From contig CM053327.1 of the NCBI GenBank assembly GCA_028583605.1, forward strand, positions 18,835,629-18,899,628: a stretch of 64,000 nucleotides of DNA, in the 5' to 3' direction. The stretch is from Dastarcus helophoroides. Lineage: Eukaryota; Arthropoda; Insecta; Coleoptera; Bothrideridae. This document shows, one piece after another, positions 36,828-49,379 of the stretch. Positions within the stretch are counted from its first letter, which is position 1, and every line of letters starts with the position of its first letter. A program made the translations under genes and the position numbers. The notes beneath the pieces are model-generated. The model had not been told where the DNA came from, did not search any database, and worked only from the letters and a program-made list of their open reading frames with translations.

Positions 36828-37309
36828 ATATTTATGGATACAACTTTCATATTTTAAGAGGTGCTTTATCACAGGCTTAAAAAAATGAGAATTATCGGTA
36901 TTGAAATCTGATATTTCACAAATAAATTTGCTTTAGTATTAGGATTGGTTTTACAAGCTCTTTCGTGTCATGTTTTGAATTTACTGATAGCACAGCCGAC
37001 TCAAATGGCTTAGCTATTTAAAAATCTGGGTTCAATTATATTACGCTTTTGATAATCAACCTGTAAAATGGGGATCGTATTTATATAAAATTCAGCCAGT
37101 GTTTAAAAAGAAAATACACTAATATCCTCTACTCAAAAAAATCCTTTAGTTATTTGAATCTTCCTCCGAGCTTTGATATTAGACTCAACCTTGATATACA
37201 TTTTTTAAATATCTCAAATCTATTGATTACAAAAACTTACCACGGCTCATTTTGATCACATTTTTTCAATACGATTACAGTGGCTTTCATGGTTAGACTA
37301 AGTGAAAGA

Positions 37310-37400
37310 AATATGCTTCTTCAACGATTGGAACATGTCAAGGAACTACTGAAAGTGTTCAAAATTTTCACTATTTTTTTGACAATGCCCAATATCGGAA
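37310..37400. repeat. Family C repeat remnant
   Basis: GCTTCTTCAACGATTGGAAC, ATGTCAAGGAACTACTGAAA and GTGTTC match the outer part of the family C repeats at 49380 and 57530 (ACTTCTTCCGGGATTGGACC, AAAGAACTACTAAAAGTGTT). The ribozyme-like part is not preserved. Confidence 0.5.
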
Positions 37401-37479
37401 GAAATATCTTTTATATTTAAATATGCAAAGATGTAGGAAGTTGTTTTCCTTAGAAAAATAATAAAAGCAAATAGCCAAT

Positions 37480-38000
37480 AAATTTTTTAAATAGAGGGAA
37501 ATGCAGAAATTATAGAGAAGTTACCCTACTTAAACTTTCCAGGAAAAATACTACCAAGAACCATAAAGAAAAGAATAATAAGTGTCATAGAAAATTTAAT
37601 GGAAAAGGTCCCAATGCGGTACCAGGAAGAAACACACAAGGATTAATATTTATCATTCAAAAAGCAAATTAGTAGAAACAAAGGAACTTCACATTCGTTT
37701 AATAGATCTGGAGAAAGTGTTTTGTTAAAGTGAGGAGAGAAGACATATGGGCAAAGCCATGTACAGAAAAAATAAGAACAACAAACAAGGAAAAATCAGG
37801 AAAATTTGAGGCTGAAATAAGACAAGACTATTTGCTGAGCCCCTACTATTTTATATAGTGATAGAAGAAACTATTAAAAAATAGAAGAAGATAAGAGGGG
37901 AAACTGAAGAATGAAAGAAACAAAAATCGCAGAATTGATGTTTGCTGATTATATGTGCAATGTTAACGGACTTTTAGACACTTCTCCAACATAACCCAAA
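37480..38000 (+). pseudogene. Second non-LTR retrotransposon, RT part 1
   Basis: The plus strand reads RTIKKRIISVIENLMEKVP, a segment typical of the RT fingers (the KIxxRI...YQF block), then RFNRSGE-like remnants of motif A, then SPYYFIYSD/LLFYIVIEETIK, corresponding to the QGCVLSPLLFNI block, and AELMFADYM where an active RT has FADDM. Many stops. It is cut at about 38000 by an LTR in the opposite orientation and resumes at 38378. Confidence 0.65.
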
Positions 38001-38023
38001 TGGGCTTTAAAGCGAACTCAGCG

Positions 38024-38367
38024 CGTTATCGGTTCGAATGATTAGACACGTGAATTGTAAAACATTTTATTTCTAAACTGAACTCGGAACACTACAGTTG
38101 CAATTCACTAACACTGTTTAATTAACCAACTTATTCATTGACTTCAAACTAACTTGACTAACTAACTGACTGAGGGAAAGCCAACCGCACCTTCTATATA
38201 TAGATCCCGTCTCGGGTTCTAGAAGAATCCCGTAGATAAGGCTTATCGTTTGCCGAAATTTCTGGAACGCTTATCTGCCGTTTGCTTCATTATCGCGGCA
38301 GGCTTTCCCTTATCAGATTTTTCTAGAAAATCCCCTTAACCAAGCTTTACAATTACATTTCGTTACA
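38024..38367 (-). mobile_element. LTR of an LTR retrotransposon, minus orientation
   Basis: On the minus strand it begins TGTAACGAAATGTAATTG and ends near ACCGATAACGCGC, with a TATA-like CTATATATAG and GAAATAAAATG signal. It matches the plus-oriented LTR at 36498-36827. About 50 further bases (37970-38023) may be internal sequence after the LTR. It interrupts a non-LTR retrotransposon between the FADYM block and the rest of the RT. Confidence 0.75.
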
Positions 38368-38377
38368 ATATGAATAT

Positions 38378-39065
38378 AAATATGAACAAAACGAAGTATA
38401 TGATAAGAACAAGATAAAATAAGACATTGTTAAAGTGGATGGTCAGAGAATAGAGTAAGTTTTATCAGAATTTAGAAGCGATGATCACGAAAGATATCAA
38501 GCTGGACAGAAAAAATAATGAAATAATAAAGAAACCAGGCAAATATTTAACACAATCAAGAGAACACTCTAAGGGAAGAAATAAAGTAAATAAGTGCAGA
38601 AAAACTAGTGTGGTAAAGGAATATAGTGCGACCAGTGATGACATATAGTAGTGAATCCTGGAACACCAATTAAAATCCAGAGGACAAAAATTCACTGGGG
38701 AAAAGGACTCCTAAGAAATATCAAACACAAAAACAGAAAAGGCAAAATTAAGAATGAAACATTCTAACAACAATTAAAAATCGAACCAATCAACGACAAA
38801 AGAGCAGAAAATCAAGGTGGTTTGGTCGTGTATGCCGCATGACTGAAAGACTTACAAGAAGATTGCATGAAAGAAAAGATCGAAAAGACGACGAGAGGAA
38901 GACCCAAAAAATCTTGTGAATAGAATATAAAAGAGGCAATAAAATGGGAAATAAAGGAGATGCTAAAAGACAGAAAACAGTGGAGGAAGAAGTGTAAGAA
39001 AACACTAGAAGATGTAACTCAACTCAGACCGCCTCACACGTTATGGTAGAGTAGGCGTAGGATTA
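38378..39065 (+). pseudogene. Second non-LTR retrotransposon, RT part 2 and C-terminus
   Basis: Resumes with NMNKTKYMI, the segment after the catalytic block (usual form NxxKTKxMV). It continues through a decayed thumb to a C-terminal region with RWFGRVCRMTERLTRRLHER, then DRKQWRK and LRPPHTL. The order RWxGHxxRM...RR...RKQWR is typical of several insect LINE C-termini. The element ends near 39065 with SRRRIK-type remnants. It is heavily frameshifted. Confidence 0.65.
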
Positions 39066-39079
39066 AGTAAGTATAAGTA

Positions 39080-40112
39080 AATTCTAACCATATAAAAAAT
39101 TGTTGGATTTATGATTTATAGGACTTTACTATATAAGTGACTCATATTGTGTTAACCTTTTTTTTCTTTGTAGATTATACAACGAGCCTATCACATTTGG
39201 AAATTTAGATTGTTGTAATTATTGTTATACTTGTAAAAACTGTTAAAATTTGCCAGCAATTGATATACATCATAGAAATTATTATTTAACTTTGTTGTTA
39301 TTGATACATTGACACACGTAAATAAGACTTAATATGGAAATGTAAAATAAGAGGCACAAAAATTAATATGACTTTAATGTAATTGCAAGCAATGTATGTA
39401 TTTAAATGTTTTAACATTGTTTCGTATTATAATCTTTATTGAGGAAATAAATATTATCCCGTAGGATTTTTACATTCTGATTTGTATAATAAGGATTATA
39501 TGATGTCTGACAATCTGGTTATTTCCTGATTTCTGACATTACTCAAATTAGACTGCATATTTATCTGAAAGCTACGGCATTGATGTGGCAACTGGGCAAA
39601 TGTAAAAAGTTCCTTCTGACTGGTTTTTTAATGCACGATGTTTCGTAGGAGTAACAAATGTATCTACTAATAACCGCAGGTGAATTTTTGTAGGCCCTTA
39701 TGTTTATGCTGGCATTTTCAGGTTATTTCTTTATAGAGTATTTTGTTTGTCGCTGATTGCTACCGATTTTGTTATGTGGTGAAGAAATTTTGTGTGTTGT
39801 GTGCCATATATTCGGTTGTTGCAGGTTCTGGGATGAGGTTTTCATATTGATGATAGATTTATGATCTCGTCTCTCATATTAGAGGATCCAAGTTTTCCCC
39901 ACAGCTTTCCCAAATAACTTATGGTTAGGAGTAGAAATTATTGTCGATGGTACAGGTAAAATACTGAAGTTTAGTTAGTCTACATTCTAACATAGCTCAT
40001 AGTCTCCTATTAATGTAGATTGCATAGGTATGGACAATGGTAAATTGCTGTCTAAACAATTTGTGGATTTAAATACTACTGTTTTGCAGTTGGTGAATAG
40101 TTATGTAATAAC
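39080..40112. other. Intergenic stretch without recognised features
   Basis: AT-rich sequence between the second LINE and the 40 kb hAT element. I see no frame or repeat I can support. Confidence 0.45.
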
Positions 40113-41641
40113 TAGAGCTGGGATTATATGCAGCAAATACTTGCAAAATATGCACTATAAAATATTTTATATGAATTTATTTCCATAAAAAATTTCAAAT
40201 AATATCGGTGTTCAGGATTAATAGACAGGGAAATATGAATACATTCTCGTACAGTCGGTTCAACAAGAAACGTTCCTCGATTTTTCAAAAACTATTAATG
40301 ATTTGGCTTTTATAGACTTGTTGGTGAAAAAGTGCATTCGGTTGCCATGTCGCGGATACTAAATTGTTTAACTGTCACTGGAACTGTCAACCAAAAGGTC
40401 CGCACATGTCTTACAGTGCGACTGCTAAATATTTTAAAAAGTCGAAGACATTCTGAAGAGGTGGGTTTAATGCTATAAAGCCAACGAAGATCTTCCCGAT
40501 AGAGGCAAATCGGAAGTGACTAGAAAATAGCAGGATAAAGTCATCTTTCAGGTGTTTAAGCGCAATCCTACTCTACAGTTAGGTGAAACCAAAGCCAAGC
40601 TAGCTAAGCGAGGAGTTGGCGTTAGCATAAATACCATTTGGCTGAAAAAAAGCATACAGTATTGAAGCAGTTTTCGAAGTTGTTTTCGAAGACCTACAGG
40701 AAAAAATGCAAGGTCTGGGCTGTCGAGAATCTCGACTGCGATTAGTCTAATGTAATTTTTTCCGACAAAACATCGTTCTGGGCATGGGCTTCCATAAGGT
40801 ATGCTGGTGAGCGATTGCTTCAGTGAACCATCAAATACCCAGTAAAACTCCATGTTTTGGGATGTTACTCTGAGCACGGTTTTATGCGTTTAGAGCTCTT
40901 TATGCGGAACTTGGATGCTCAGAAAATCGTCATTATTTATAAACGTGGTTTGATAAAGCCTGTCCAGAAGATGTTCAGTGTCAAAAGCAAAGACTGGATT
41001 TTAGGAAAGAACAATGATCCAAAACATCGGAGTTGCCTCTGTCACCTCATGGAAAGCAGAAACTGGCATCGTAACTTCAGACTGGTTTTCACAGTCTTTT
41101 GATGCAAATTCAATGAAAATTATTTAGAGCACTGCAATGAGGAAGCTTGCAGGAACACGTGTCTTCATTCCTCAAGCAGCTTTCACGAAAAATCAGAGAG
41201 ATATGGCGCTTATTACTCCTAGGATATTCTGAAAAGCTGGTAGAAAGTATGCCCAAAGGGTGCTAGGCTATTCTGGAAAGCAATGGGGATTGGATCATGT
41301 AATAGGTAGTTGCGCTGTAAGCTTTTTAACGTACTTTCAATTAAAAAGTAAAAATCAAAAAATCTTCATTAGTTTTCCTAAAACCAAGAAGCAGTTTCTT
41401 GATGAACATACTGTATATAGAACAAGATATGTAGACTCAACACACCTTTATTTCAAATTAAGGACTTAATTATCTAACTTAATTGCTTTTGTATTAACTG
41501 AACAAAAACAAATTTATCATAGCAGCTTAGAAAAAAAAACCTGAAATATGCAAAATAAAAAACTGCATATGCATTTATTGAAAAATGACTTAATATGCAC
41601 ATATGCACTTTATATGCATTTTGCAGATAATCCCAGCTTTA
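40113..41641. mobile_element. hAT-type element with perfect 8-bp target duplication
   Basis: Flanked on both sides by GTAATAAC (40105-40112 and 41642-41649). The ends are TAGAGCTGGGATTATATGCA and, on the minus strand, TAAAGCTGGGATTATCTGCA, matching at 18 of 20 positions. An 8-bp duplication and this end style fit hAT. Near the ends are AATATGCA/TATGCATTT-rich subterminal stretches. The middle is occupied by a Tc1-type transposase pseudogene, which does not belong to a hAT element, so this looks like a non-autonomous hAT that took a Tc1 insertion. Confidence 0.85.
40380..41290 (+). pseudogene. Tc1-type transposase pseudogene
   Basis: Reads QDKVIFQVFKRNPTLQLGET, then KRGVGVSINTIWLKK (the second HTH, usual form gv.vs..TVrR.L), then decayed palm sequence, ILGKNNDPKHRS (usual form fqqDNDPKHtS, second catalytic Asp), and frameshifted WFSQSFDANSMKII (usual form WPSQSPDLNPIENLW). 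A possible left end TACAGTCGGTTC lies at about 40254. No matching right end is seen. Clearly dead. Confidence 0.8.
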
Positions 41642-41649
41642 GTAATAAC

Positions 41650-43794
41650 ATTTAAATAAATACTGATGTGAGTTGTGACGATTCTGATTAGACTTGGCTA
41701 TACATTAGAGCTTGATTGTTTTGCTTCATGACGAGCACATGAGCACACGATATTTCGATAATAAATCGAAAACTAAAATGAACAGAAGTTAATGTAAAAT
41801 CGTTCAGGTTTTATTTTCCAAAGGAAAATTTTTGCAATTTAAAGGTCACAGTGTCGAAGGGTATTAAACTATTTTGGGCTCATGTTTGGATAAATATCGA
41901 AATAGAGGAGGCATCCATTTCCTCTTTCATCATTGTCGCAATAAGAAAACAAATAACTAACTCAAAAGATCTTGTCATTTTTTTTTTAAATAACTATTCA
42001 AAGTAAACAAATTTATGGTTCACGCTATGATCCACTTCTTACTCGACTAAAATGACAGTCAGGGTTTTTCAATTGATCTTCGCCGAACTTAAATATTTAT
42101 CGTTTTATGTGAATATAAATAAAATCATTCATAATTTCTTTTTTAAACAAGTAAAATCAATCACAGTTCTCATCTTCTCATCGAGTACTGATCATAATCG
42201 ATTTAAATCATTATCTTTATATTTTTACATGAGAAGCTACTTAATTTTCGGCAAATCTCTCAAAAGAATTTTATGTTGTTGAGAACTATTAAAGAAGTCA
42301 AGTTTTGCAATCCTTTAATTTATTTCGCATTATCAACTGGAAATAATGATGTCCTTGTTAAAATTAAACTATATCGGTTTAACTTATAAGTAACTTTTAA
42401 GATTAGCTATTTGCCTGCCGTGGATATTAATTTCTAAACTTTAGGTAATTTCGTCACAATCTTAGACCAAACATATAAATATGTGGATTTAAAACAAATG
42501 CAAAGCGTAGCTCTGATTGCAAAAAATGTGCTTATAAATATTTATTGCCTTCACCTTGGATTAGTTAACAAATGGGTCAATACCAACGCACTTAAAATGA
42601 TATTATATTATCTTATATGAATTTACTATCATGTATTTGCAGTTAAATGTGTTCTAGTAGTGTATGCAAAAAAAAAGAAATTAAAAATATATAAGTAATA
42701 TTCTCTAATTTTCAAGTTTAATCAAATACCTTATTTGATAAAAGAGTTTAGATTTTATGAACACCTCAGAATCCCTAAAATTGTTTTGAGTTTTAACCTG
42801 AAGTTTGGGAAAATGTACAAAATTTGGAGATAAAGTTAAATAAACGCAGACCTTAAAGTTATAACTTTAACCCCAAATTTCGAAAAAACAATCACAATTA
42901 TCAATTATAAGGTCGACATTTTTGCAAAAAGTCAATATTTCTTTTAAAAAATTTATATTTTTGGATTAATGGCAAAAATTTGAGAAAAAATGAAAGTTTC
43001 AAACGGAAAACGGAAAAATTTGAAAGAAGGGATAATTTTCGACATATAAGAGTTGAAAGAGTTAACATCGAGATTAAAGGCGATTTTCGAAATTCTGAAT
43101 TCTTCTTCAAGAGTCCGGCTTTAAAATTGCAATATTTACTTTTTCTGAAATCGGTGGAGATTTCAGAAGCAATTTCATGCCCCTAATACGTTGTTCTAAG
43201 GAATCATTATCATCACAAAACAGTCCGACAAAGTTGTTTTCCGTCCTAGATAGAAAAAGTAGGTAATTTTCACAATGACAATGACAATGAAAAATGTCAG
43301 GAATTTATAAAAATTCCTTAATTTAAGTAATATTGATTGCGATTTCAGAAAAATTAGTATGTTTATCTCAAAGTAAGAGGACATTGCCGGACTCCAATAT
43401 TTGTTAGAATTGTCTGACGCCTCGGCCACAACATACATCGTCGTCCGGAGATATATTGTTTTTACTACTAGATAGACGATATACTATTTTTGTTAAAATG
43501 TTCACATCAAATTCGATATTTATAGCCTTAGTATATTATTTGACTTTTCCTCTGGATATGTTAATTTTCACTCCAAAATCTTAACTTTTTCTGAAGATTT
43601 CTAATTAAAACTAAAAATATTGAGAAAAACGTGAAAAATTATAACTTTAAACTTGAAGATTTTCCAAAAATGCCTAAATTTCGAAAGAAACACGACTTGT
43701 ATGTAAAAACCAAAGAAATACTCAACATTTTGAGTTGCCCAATAAAATAATAATAAAAATAAAAATCCTAAAAATTTTACCCACTGTTCAAAAA
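41650..43794. other. Intergenic AT-rich stretch
   Basis: No gene found. Between about 42760 and 43160 and again near 43560-43690 the sequence takes on the AAATTTCGAAAAA / TTTGAGAAAAA style of the AT-rich arrays elsewhere in the window. Confidence 0.45.
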
Positions 43795-43994
43795 GGTTTG
43801 TCCAGTGGCGGCTAGTGCTAAGGTTTGCAGGTTTGCGCAACCTCCAGAAAAACGCTGGGATAAAAAAGAAAGTAAATTGTTCTTTATGTTGTTTATTTTA
43901 TTTATTGATAACAGATTTATCGCTACCAAACATACTGCTGACTGTAGCGGATTCCGCCGATTCGTAAGGGTTTGACGACATTATTGGGTCCATG

Positions 43995-44398
43995 TAGGGA
44001 TGCAACGATATATCGGTGGACCGATATTATCGATAATATCGAAGCAAAAATATCGATATTTATATCGATATTATAATCTCGTCGATATGATATTATCGAT
44101 ATTATAATCTTGTCGATATGATATTATCGATATTGCCCGCCGATAGTCGATAACAATTGTCCAATCGTCGTCAATGATGGATAGAAATATGGAGATCGAG
44201 GACCTTTTTTTTAGGTCACCAAAAATAATATGCCCGAAATATGTAGAACTTTCTAACACTGGAGGCCTGTTTATAAATTTTTTTGTTCATTTCCAAAATA
44301 TCGATTATCGATAAAAAAATGTTCGATACCTTATCGATTATCGATATTTGTCATGCTGTAAAAATTTATATCGATATTACAATTAACTTGCATCCCTA
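43995..44398. mobile_element. hAT MITE nested in a hAT element, TCGATA-rich
   Basis: Flanked by a perfect 8-bp duplication GGTCCATG (43987-43994 and 44399-44406). Ends TAGGGATGCAA and (minus) TAGGGATGCAA match exactly, followed inside by a C/TTAAT versus CGATATATCG divergence. The 404 bases are packed with TATCGATA-type words on both sides, making large self-complementary arms. No coding content. It inserted after the surrounding hAT copy. Confidence 0.9.
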
Positions 44399-44599
44399 GG
44401 TCCATGGTTTGCAAAGTTTGCAGGTTAGTCTGCAAACTTTGCTTTACACATATGCACCTGCGCCTTAACTCATATTTTGTTCACTGAAAATACTTGCCCA
44501 TAAGCAAGCATTAGGTTGTACTTGTGGGTGCAAACCAAATATCGATTCGCTATTATAATCTGCCATCGATCAATGTTGCGAGTCTTGAAACACAAATAA

Positions 44600-45250
44600 A
44601 AATGAATTCAGTGCAAAGTTTAATTACACAGCCATTCTATAACCGATCTGCGTCGAAAAAACTGGAAATTAAGTAACGTGGATGACCTATTCCCGACTTA
44701 AATATTAACAGAAGTAGTTCGCGAAGCTACAGAAGTACCTATGTGACATTGTTATCTGCTAAACTAAAGAACGATTCAGCTTCACTGGCCATTTAATTGC
44801 AGCAACCTTATTTTTTTTCTGAAAAATTTAACCAACATAGAATTACTTTTCCCGAAAAGAATTTTAAAGAAACCGCCAAGGTTTATCCATTTTTTAATTT
44901 ACAAAAACTAAGAACCTGAAGTAACTGCAATTCACGAAACAGAAAAGTTTTAATCGGCTTTTGGTTGACTTGTACTCTATAACATTATTTCAGAAAACAG
45001 TGAGCTTAGTAAAACTTTAAATCTTTTAAAAATCCTGATAACTATCCCAATGGCTTCTGCTGAAGCAGAGTGGTGCTTCTCCAGTCTGGAAAGAATAGAA
45101 ACTTAAAAAAAAATACATTATGCCAGGAAAGATTGTCCGCATTAACGATGTCTTCAAAGAAAAGGACTTAATCCAAGGGACACTCGACTTCAGTAAAAAG
45201 TTATTGATAAATTTGCAGCTGCCAAAGATCGTCCGTCATATGCACTTCCT
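44600..45250 (+). pseudogene. hAT transposase remnants
   Basis: Near 45045 the frame reads IPMASAEAEWCFSSLERIET, matching the C-terminal dimerisation region of hAT transposases (usual form PxSSaxxERxFSxLkrIKt). Upstream, 44600-45000, are stop-ridden remnants such as NSVQSLITQPFYNRSASKK and ETAKVYPFFNLQKL. The DDE core is not recognisable. Confidence 0.7.
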
Positions 45251-45455
45251 CTTCTTTTCTTTCTGTTTTTTTGCGAATATAAAAAAAGGAGAATTTTAAC
45301 AATATACTATAAATGTATAACATATATTAATTTAAAATCCTAAATATCTCTTAATTCCTCCAGCTTAATTTAAAATTTCCAGTTTCGGCACATTTTTGCA
45401 AACGTCTCTTTGCAACCCCCAAATTTTATTAGCACCAGCTGCCACTGGGTTTGTC

Positions 45456-48400
45456 ATCAATGCACTAAGGCATTAAACATTAACTTTATTCATATCAAAA
45501 TGATCATGCGAAACCCTTGGTAGGTTAAGATTTTAATCATCGACTAGTGAGTGGCAGACACTTGCGTCATTTACTAGAATTATGTTCACTATAAATTAGC
45601 TGTAGTGAAATCGAATGACCTATTTAGCTTCACTGGACTTCTTCATCTAATCTAGTTATCTGAAGAAGTTACTATGTAATGGTAATTTGTATAATACATT
45701 TTCTATACAGGGGGAAAATTTTCTACTCAGAGGATAATTTGATTTACATTTCTTCATAGCAATGAGTTTTCAGTAACTAATTGTAAAATTAGGATTAGTT
45801 TATGGAACCAACTATGATATTTTAAGTAATATATTTTATTAAATTACTTGAGAACCAAAGCCTTTGTTATTTGTGTATGTTTAAAGAAGTTATTACTAGA
45901 ATTTTGTTTGTCCCAAAAATATTTAATTTTTTATGAAATGATGGCAGTAATGTCTAATATGTATTCATAAATTCACTCTATGCCTCGTTACGAATCTAGT
46001 TCAGATAAACTCCAAATTTATTTGACTAATTTTATAATGTCGTGTGAGAAGCAATTAAAACGTATAAGCAGTATTTCACTTCTACATTTGCGGACAAGCT
46101 TTAATTAGCGAACAGACTAATTAACATCTTTGATAATTGTCAAACTTCTAAAATAATTTAATTTATTTTCATTTCCACTTGTAATGTGTAAGAAAAATAC
46201 TAAGCCATGAAATAACTAGAAGCGACTCTAATTATTTCTATCAATAGTTCAGCCAGATCGAACTAGTAAAAACAGATTATGATTATTGATAACTACGTAA
46301 CAATACAAATAAAATTTCGTACTAAACAGTTCCTACGATTTCAAGGGTAAAATTGCGGGGGCCGCTGTACTTGCTATATGTAAGCAATTCAGATTTAAAC
46401 CATTGTTTGCAAAGTTAATATGGTTGTAAAAAACGCAAATGGGTTTATTGACTGGAATGCTAGTTAACAGTAAACATTTAAAATAAGAAAAAAAATAGTT
46501 AAGTACAGATAATGTCGGATGTATCAAAATTAACTTATTAATTAAAATTTGCAATTTTAAAAATTGCATATCAAAAATATGCTTGCAATCTTTGCTTATA
46601 AGGAAAATTCTGTCTTTTGGAATAAATCACATGGTAGAAAACAAACAACATTGGCCCACTAAAATGGTGTGGATGTATTATTCTACTTTTATTTGTATTC
46701 CTAATCTAAAATCTAATATGATTTTTCTAAGTGCAGTGGAAATATTTTTTTTAATTGTTTCAAATTATATCGTTCAGTAAGCAGCTTTTCATATGATAAC
46801 TATATTTCATTTGGCCTTAAACATGCGCTAATAAAATATTTTTGAAGTTAAGTAAGCAGGAAGAATTTACCAGCTAGTTATATTACACCAGGAGGCACTC
46901 TTGCTACCAAAGTATTTTTAAGGATGGTACATAACCAGACCAAAGTTGTTTTTGGCGTTAAATTGATTCCTATACATTCCTAAACATTTATAACTTAACC
47001 AATTTATTTTTAAAAAATCGATTTATTTGGTGTGTATCATTATTAATACACGTGGCCTGGCATTACGTATCAACTCTTTCCACATCCCCCTCTCCCTCCC
47101 CGAAAAAACTTCGGTGCTCTCAATCCTACAAAATATTTGGAAAAAGGGAAAAATAAATCATAAAAGGGCACATAAATGCGTACATAAAACTTTATTTAAC
47201 TCTATCTTTTCACATAATAGAGATTTGAAAAGTACGTGAAGCTTGCGTATCACTTTCAATACACTTGGCCCACAGGATTCATTTCTCGGAGTATCAAAAA
47301 TAATACAGATGACAGCGATAGTGTTAAGAAAGAGGCGGAAATCAATTGAAACGGGAATAAATTGCTGTTATGAATGCAGGCAAAAGTATCGTTCCAAAAA
47401 ATATCTATCTTTCGCTCGCTGAGATAAATTTCCACATTTTGAGGCTAAAATCGAAATTCTGAAGAAGTCTTAATTTCTAGATTGTGACTAGATGTTGAAT
47501 TTAAACCATGAATTTGGATTTTAGTATGTAACGCTCCCTGTGCACTTAGGCAACGTTGCTATCGTCTCGACAAGGTCGGAAACTAGCATAATAATATATA
47601 TGGCATGTAATACTATGTCTAGAAGCAAGAACATTCTATATTTTAGCTAATATTGATTGCTCGCATTATGTGATTTTTAATTATTGTTGATAACATTGAA
47701 TGTGTCCAAATTGAGCAACTTCATTTGAAACGTTTCAATAAAGAAATTGATTGCATTGAATTAAAATATAATAAATATTTAAAAGCAATAAGACCAATTA
47801 AGGTGAACTGATTGTTTTTTTATTTATGTTCATTCTTTTGTTTAAATGCAAATTTTCTTTCTTCAAGAATTTAAATCGAATGATAAGCAACATTACTTAA
47901 GCACAGAATTAACCAGATAGGATGTTTTATGTAACATAATCAAAAAAAAAATTAATTACTGAGTAAGAACTAAGAAAACTATAATAATAAATAACAAAAT
48001 TTGGACTTCGGAGAGTCTTCAATTAAAGAGGAAAAAAATTATTTTGAAACGTGACTCAACAACTGTACAAAATCACATTACCCCCAGAATCAGTTTTTAG
48101 ACTTTTAGTTACAGGCGATCAAAAAAATTAATCGATTTCGATGAGTTGCTTTTATGTGTTTTATTAAACTTGACCCATATATTCGAACTGCGGAGTAGTG
48201 ACGGACCTAGGGGGGAGGCAACCCGAGGCACGTTGCATGGGCGCCAACTGAAAGGGACGCCAAATTTCGAATATTCTTGGAGCTAGTCAGGTGAAGGACT
48301 TTTCTATTTAGTCGTAAAAATTATGCTACGGAATGCAAGGGGCTCCAACGTCAAGTTCAGAAAAGTCGCACATCCGGCGCTGCTGCTGGGAAATTTTAAT

Positions 48401-49379
48401 GATTAATATAAAGTTTTTTGTCACTTTTCTATAGTCAGGTGCTTTTATGAATCTTTTTTGTGAAACGTTAAATTTCGATGGACCTTCTTCTTCGGCCGTG
48501 CTTTTGGTTATTTCAGAGAATATTTCATAACAATACTGAAGGCACCACAATATGGAACTTGCAAAATAGCTGGAAAAAAAATAAAAAACCTGAATCAAAA
48601 TTTTGCTTACAAAATTTCAAAATATATTACACTTGTTTCAGGTTTGCCACATAATAGGTTGGTTTCTGTATTGTTCCCTCTGCCTGTCGAAAAATCCTTT
48701 TTGAGAGGATTACAAGACACCATGAAGCTTTGCGATTATCAAACGCAGAAATAAGGAAAAAGTTATTAAGAATATTACATTTTTAAAGGTACATTTTTAT
48801 GTAGATGATGTGTCAAAGGTACATTATTTATATTATAACAAAATTCTGAACTGAAAACTGATTTTAAACGTTTTTTAAAATACCTAGATATACGAGTATT
48901 TGTTGGATTCCATCGTTTAACCATACGGGCGGGGTTTAAGAAGATCCCAAGCGTCATTTTCTTAGTGTATTTTTTTTAATTAACAATCTACATTCTCGAG
49001 CTTCTGGGTAATCTCAATGCACCAAATATGCTCTAAATGGATGGACGTAAGTTTCGTTTCCGCTGAGATAAGCACCTATCTTACGTAAGTGGGAGACCCT
49101 GGAGACCCTGTGTGTGTAAATACTATTTGCACTAAACTAGAAGTGCATGCCTTTTGAAGTGTTCAAATTATTCATGTTCACGTAAATCACGAAGATGGCC
49201 CAATGCTATTTTTGGTGCTATAATGATACTATTTCAATTGCAAATGGTTGTTTTCTGAATTTTATCCAATGATGTGCAAATTGGTTGACAAGGAGAAACC
49301 CTTGACCACTTTAGATGAGGCTGATCCTAGTACTGAAAAATGTAGCTAAGATGCTAATTTAAGGTTAAAATTACAGGAT
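45456..49379. other. Intergenic stretch, no recognised gene
   Basis: AT-rich sequence with scattered short frames. Two slivers look transposon-derived: 48195-48275 (GACGGACCTAGGGGGGAGGC, GGGCGCCAACTGAAAGGG) and 48340-48385 (GGGGCTCCAACGTCAAG, CGCACATCCGGCGCTG). A possible decayed hammerhead lies near 47560-47600. Otherwise I see nothing. Confidence 0.4.

Larger units (their letters stand above)
43803..45447 (+). mobile_element. hAT element with perfect 8-bp target duplication
   Basis: Flanked by GGTTTGTC on both sides (43795-43802 and 45448-45455). Ends CAGTGGCGGCTAGTGCTAA and, on the minus strand, CAGTGGCAGCTGGTGCTAA match closely. It holds a decayed plus-strand transposase tail and a nested MITE at 43995-44398. 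Without the nested insertion it is about 1.23 kb, far shorter than an autonomous copy. Confidence 0.9.

Noticed and set aside
37000..37070. tRNA-like GGGTTCAATTA with an upstream ATGGCTTAGC
   Set aside because: It resembles A and B boxes of a tRNA or SINE, but the B box is mutated and no cloverleaf arms pair; too weak to call.
44000..44400. Dense TATCGATA words as insulator or DRE-type binding sites
   Set aside because: They belong to a MITE with exact ends and an 8-bp target duplication, which explains the symmetry without a regulatory role.
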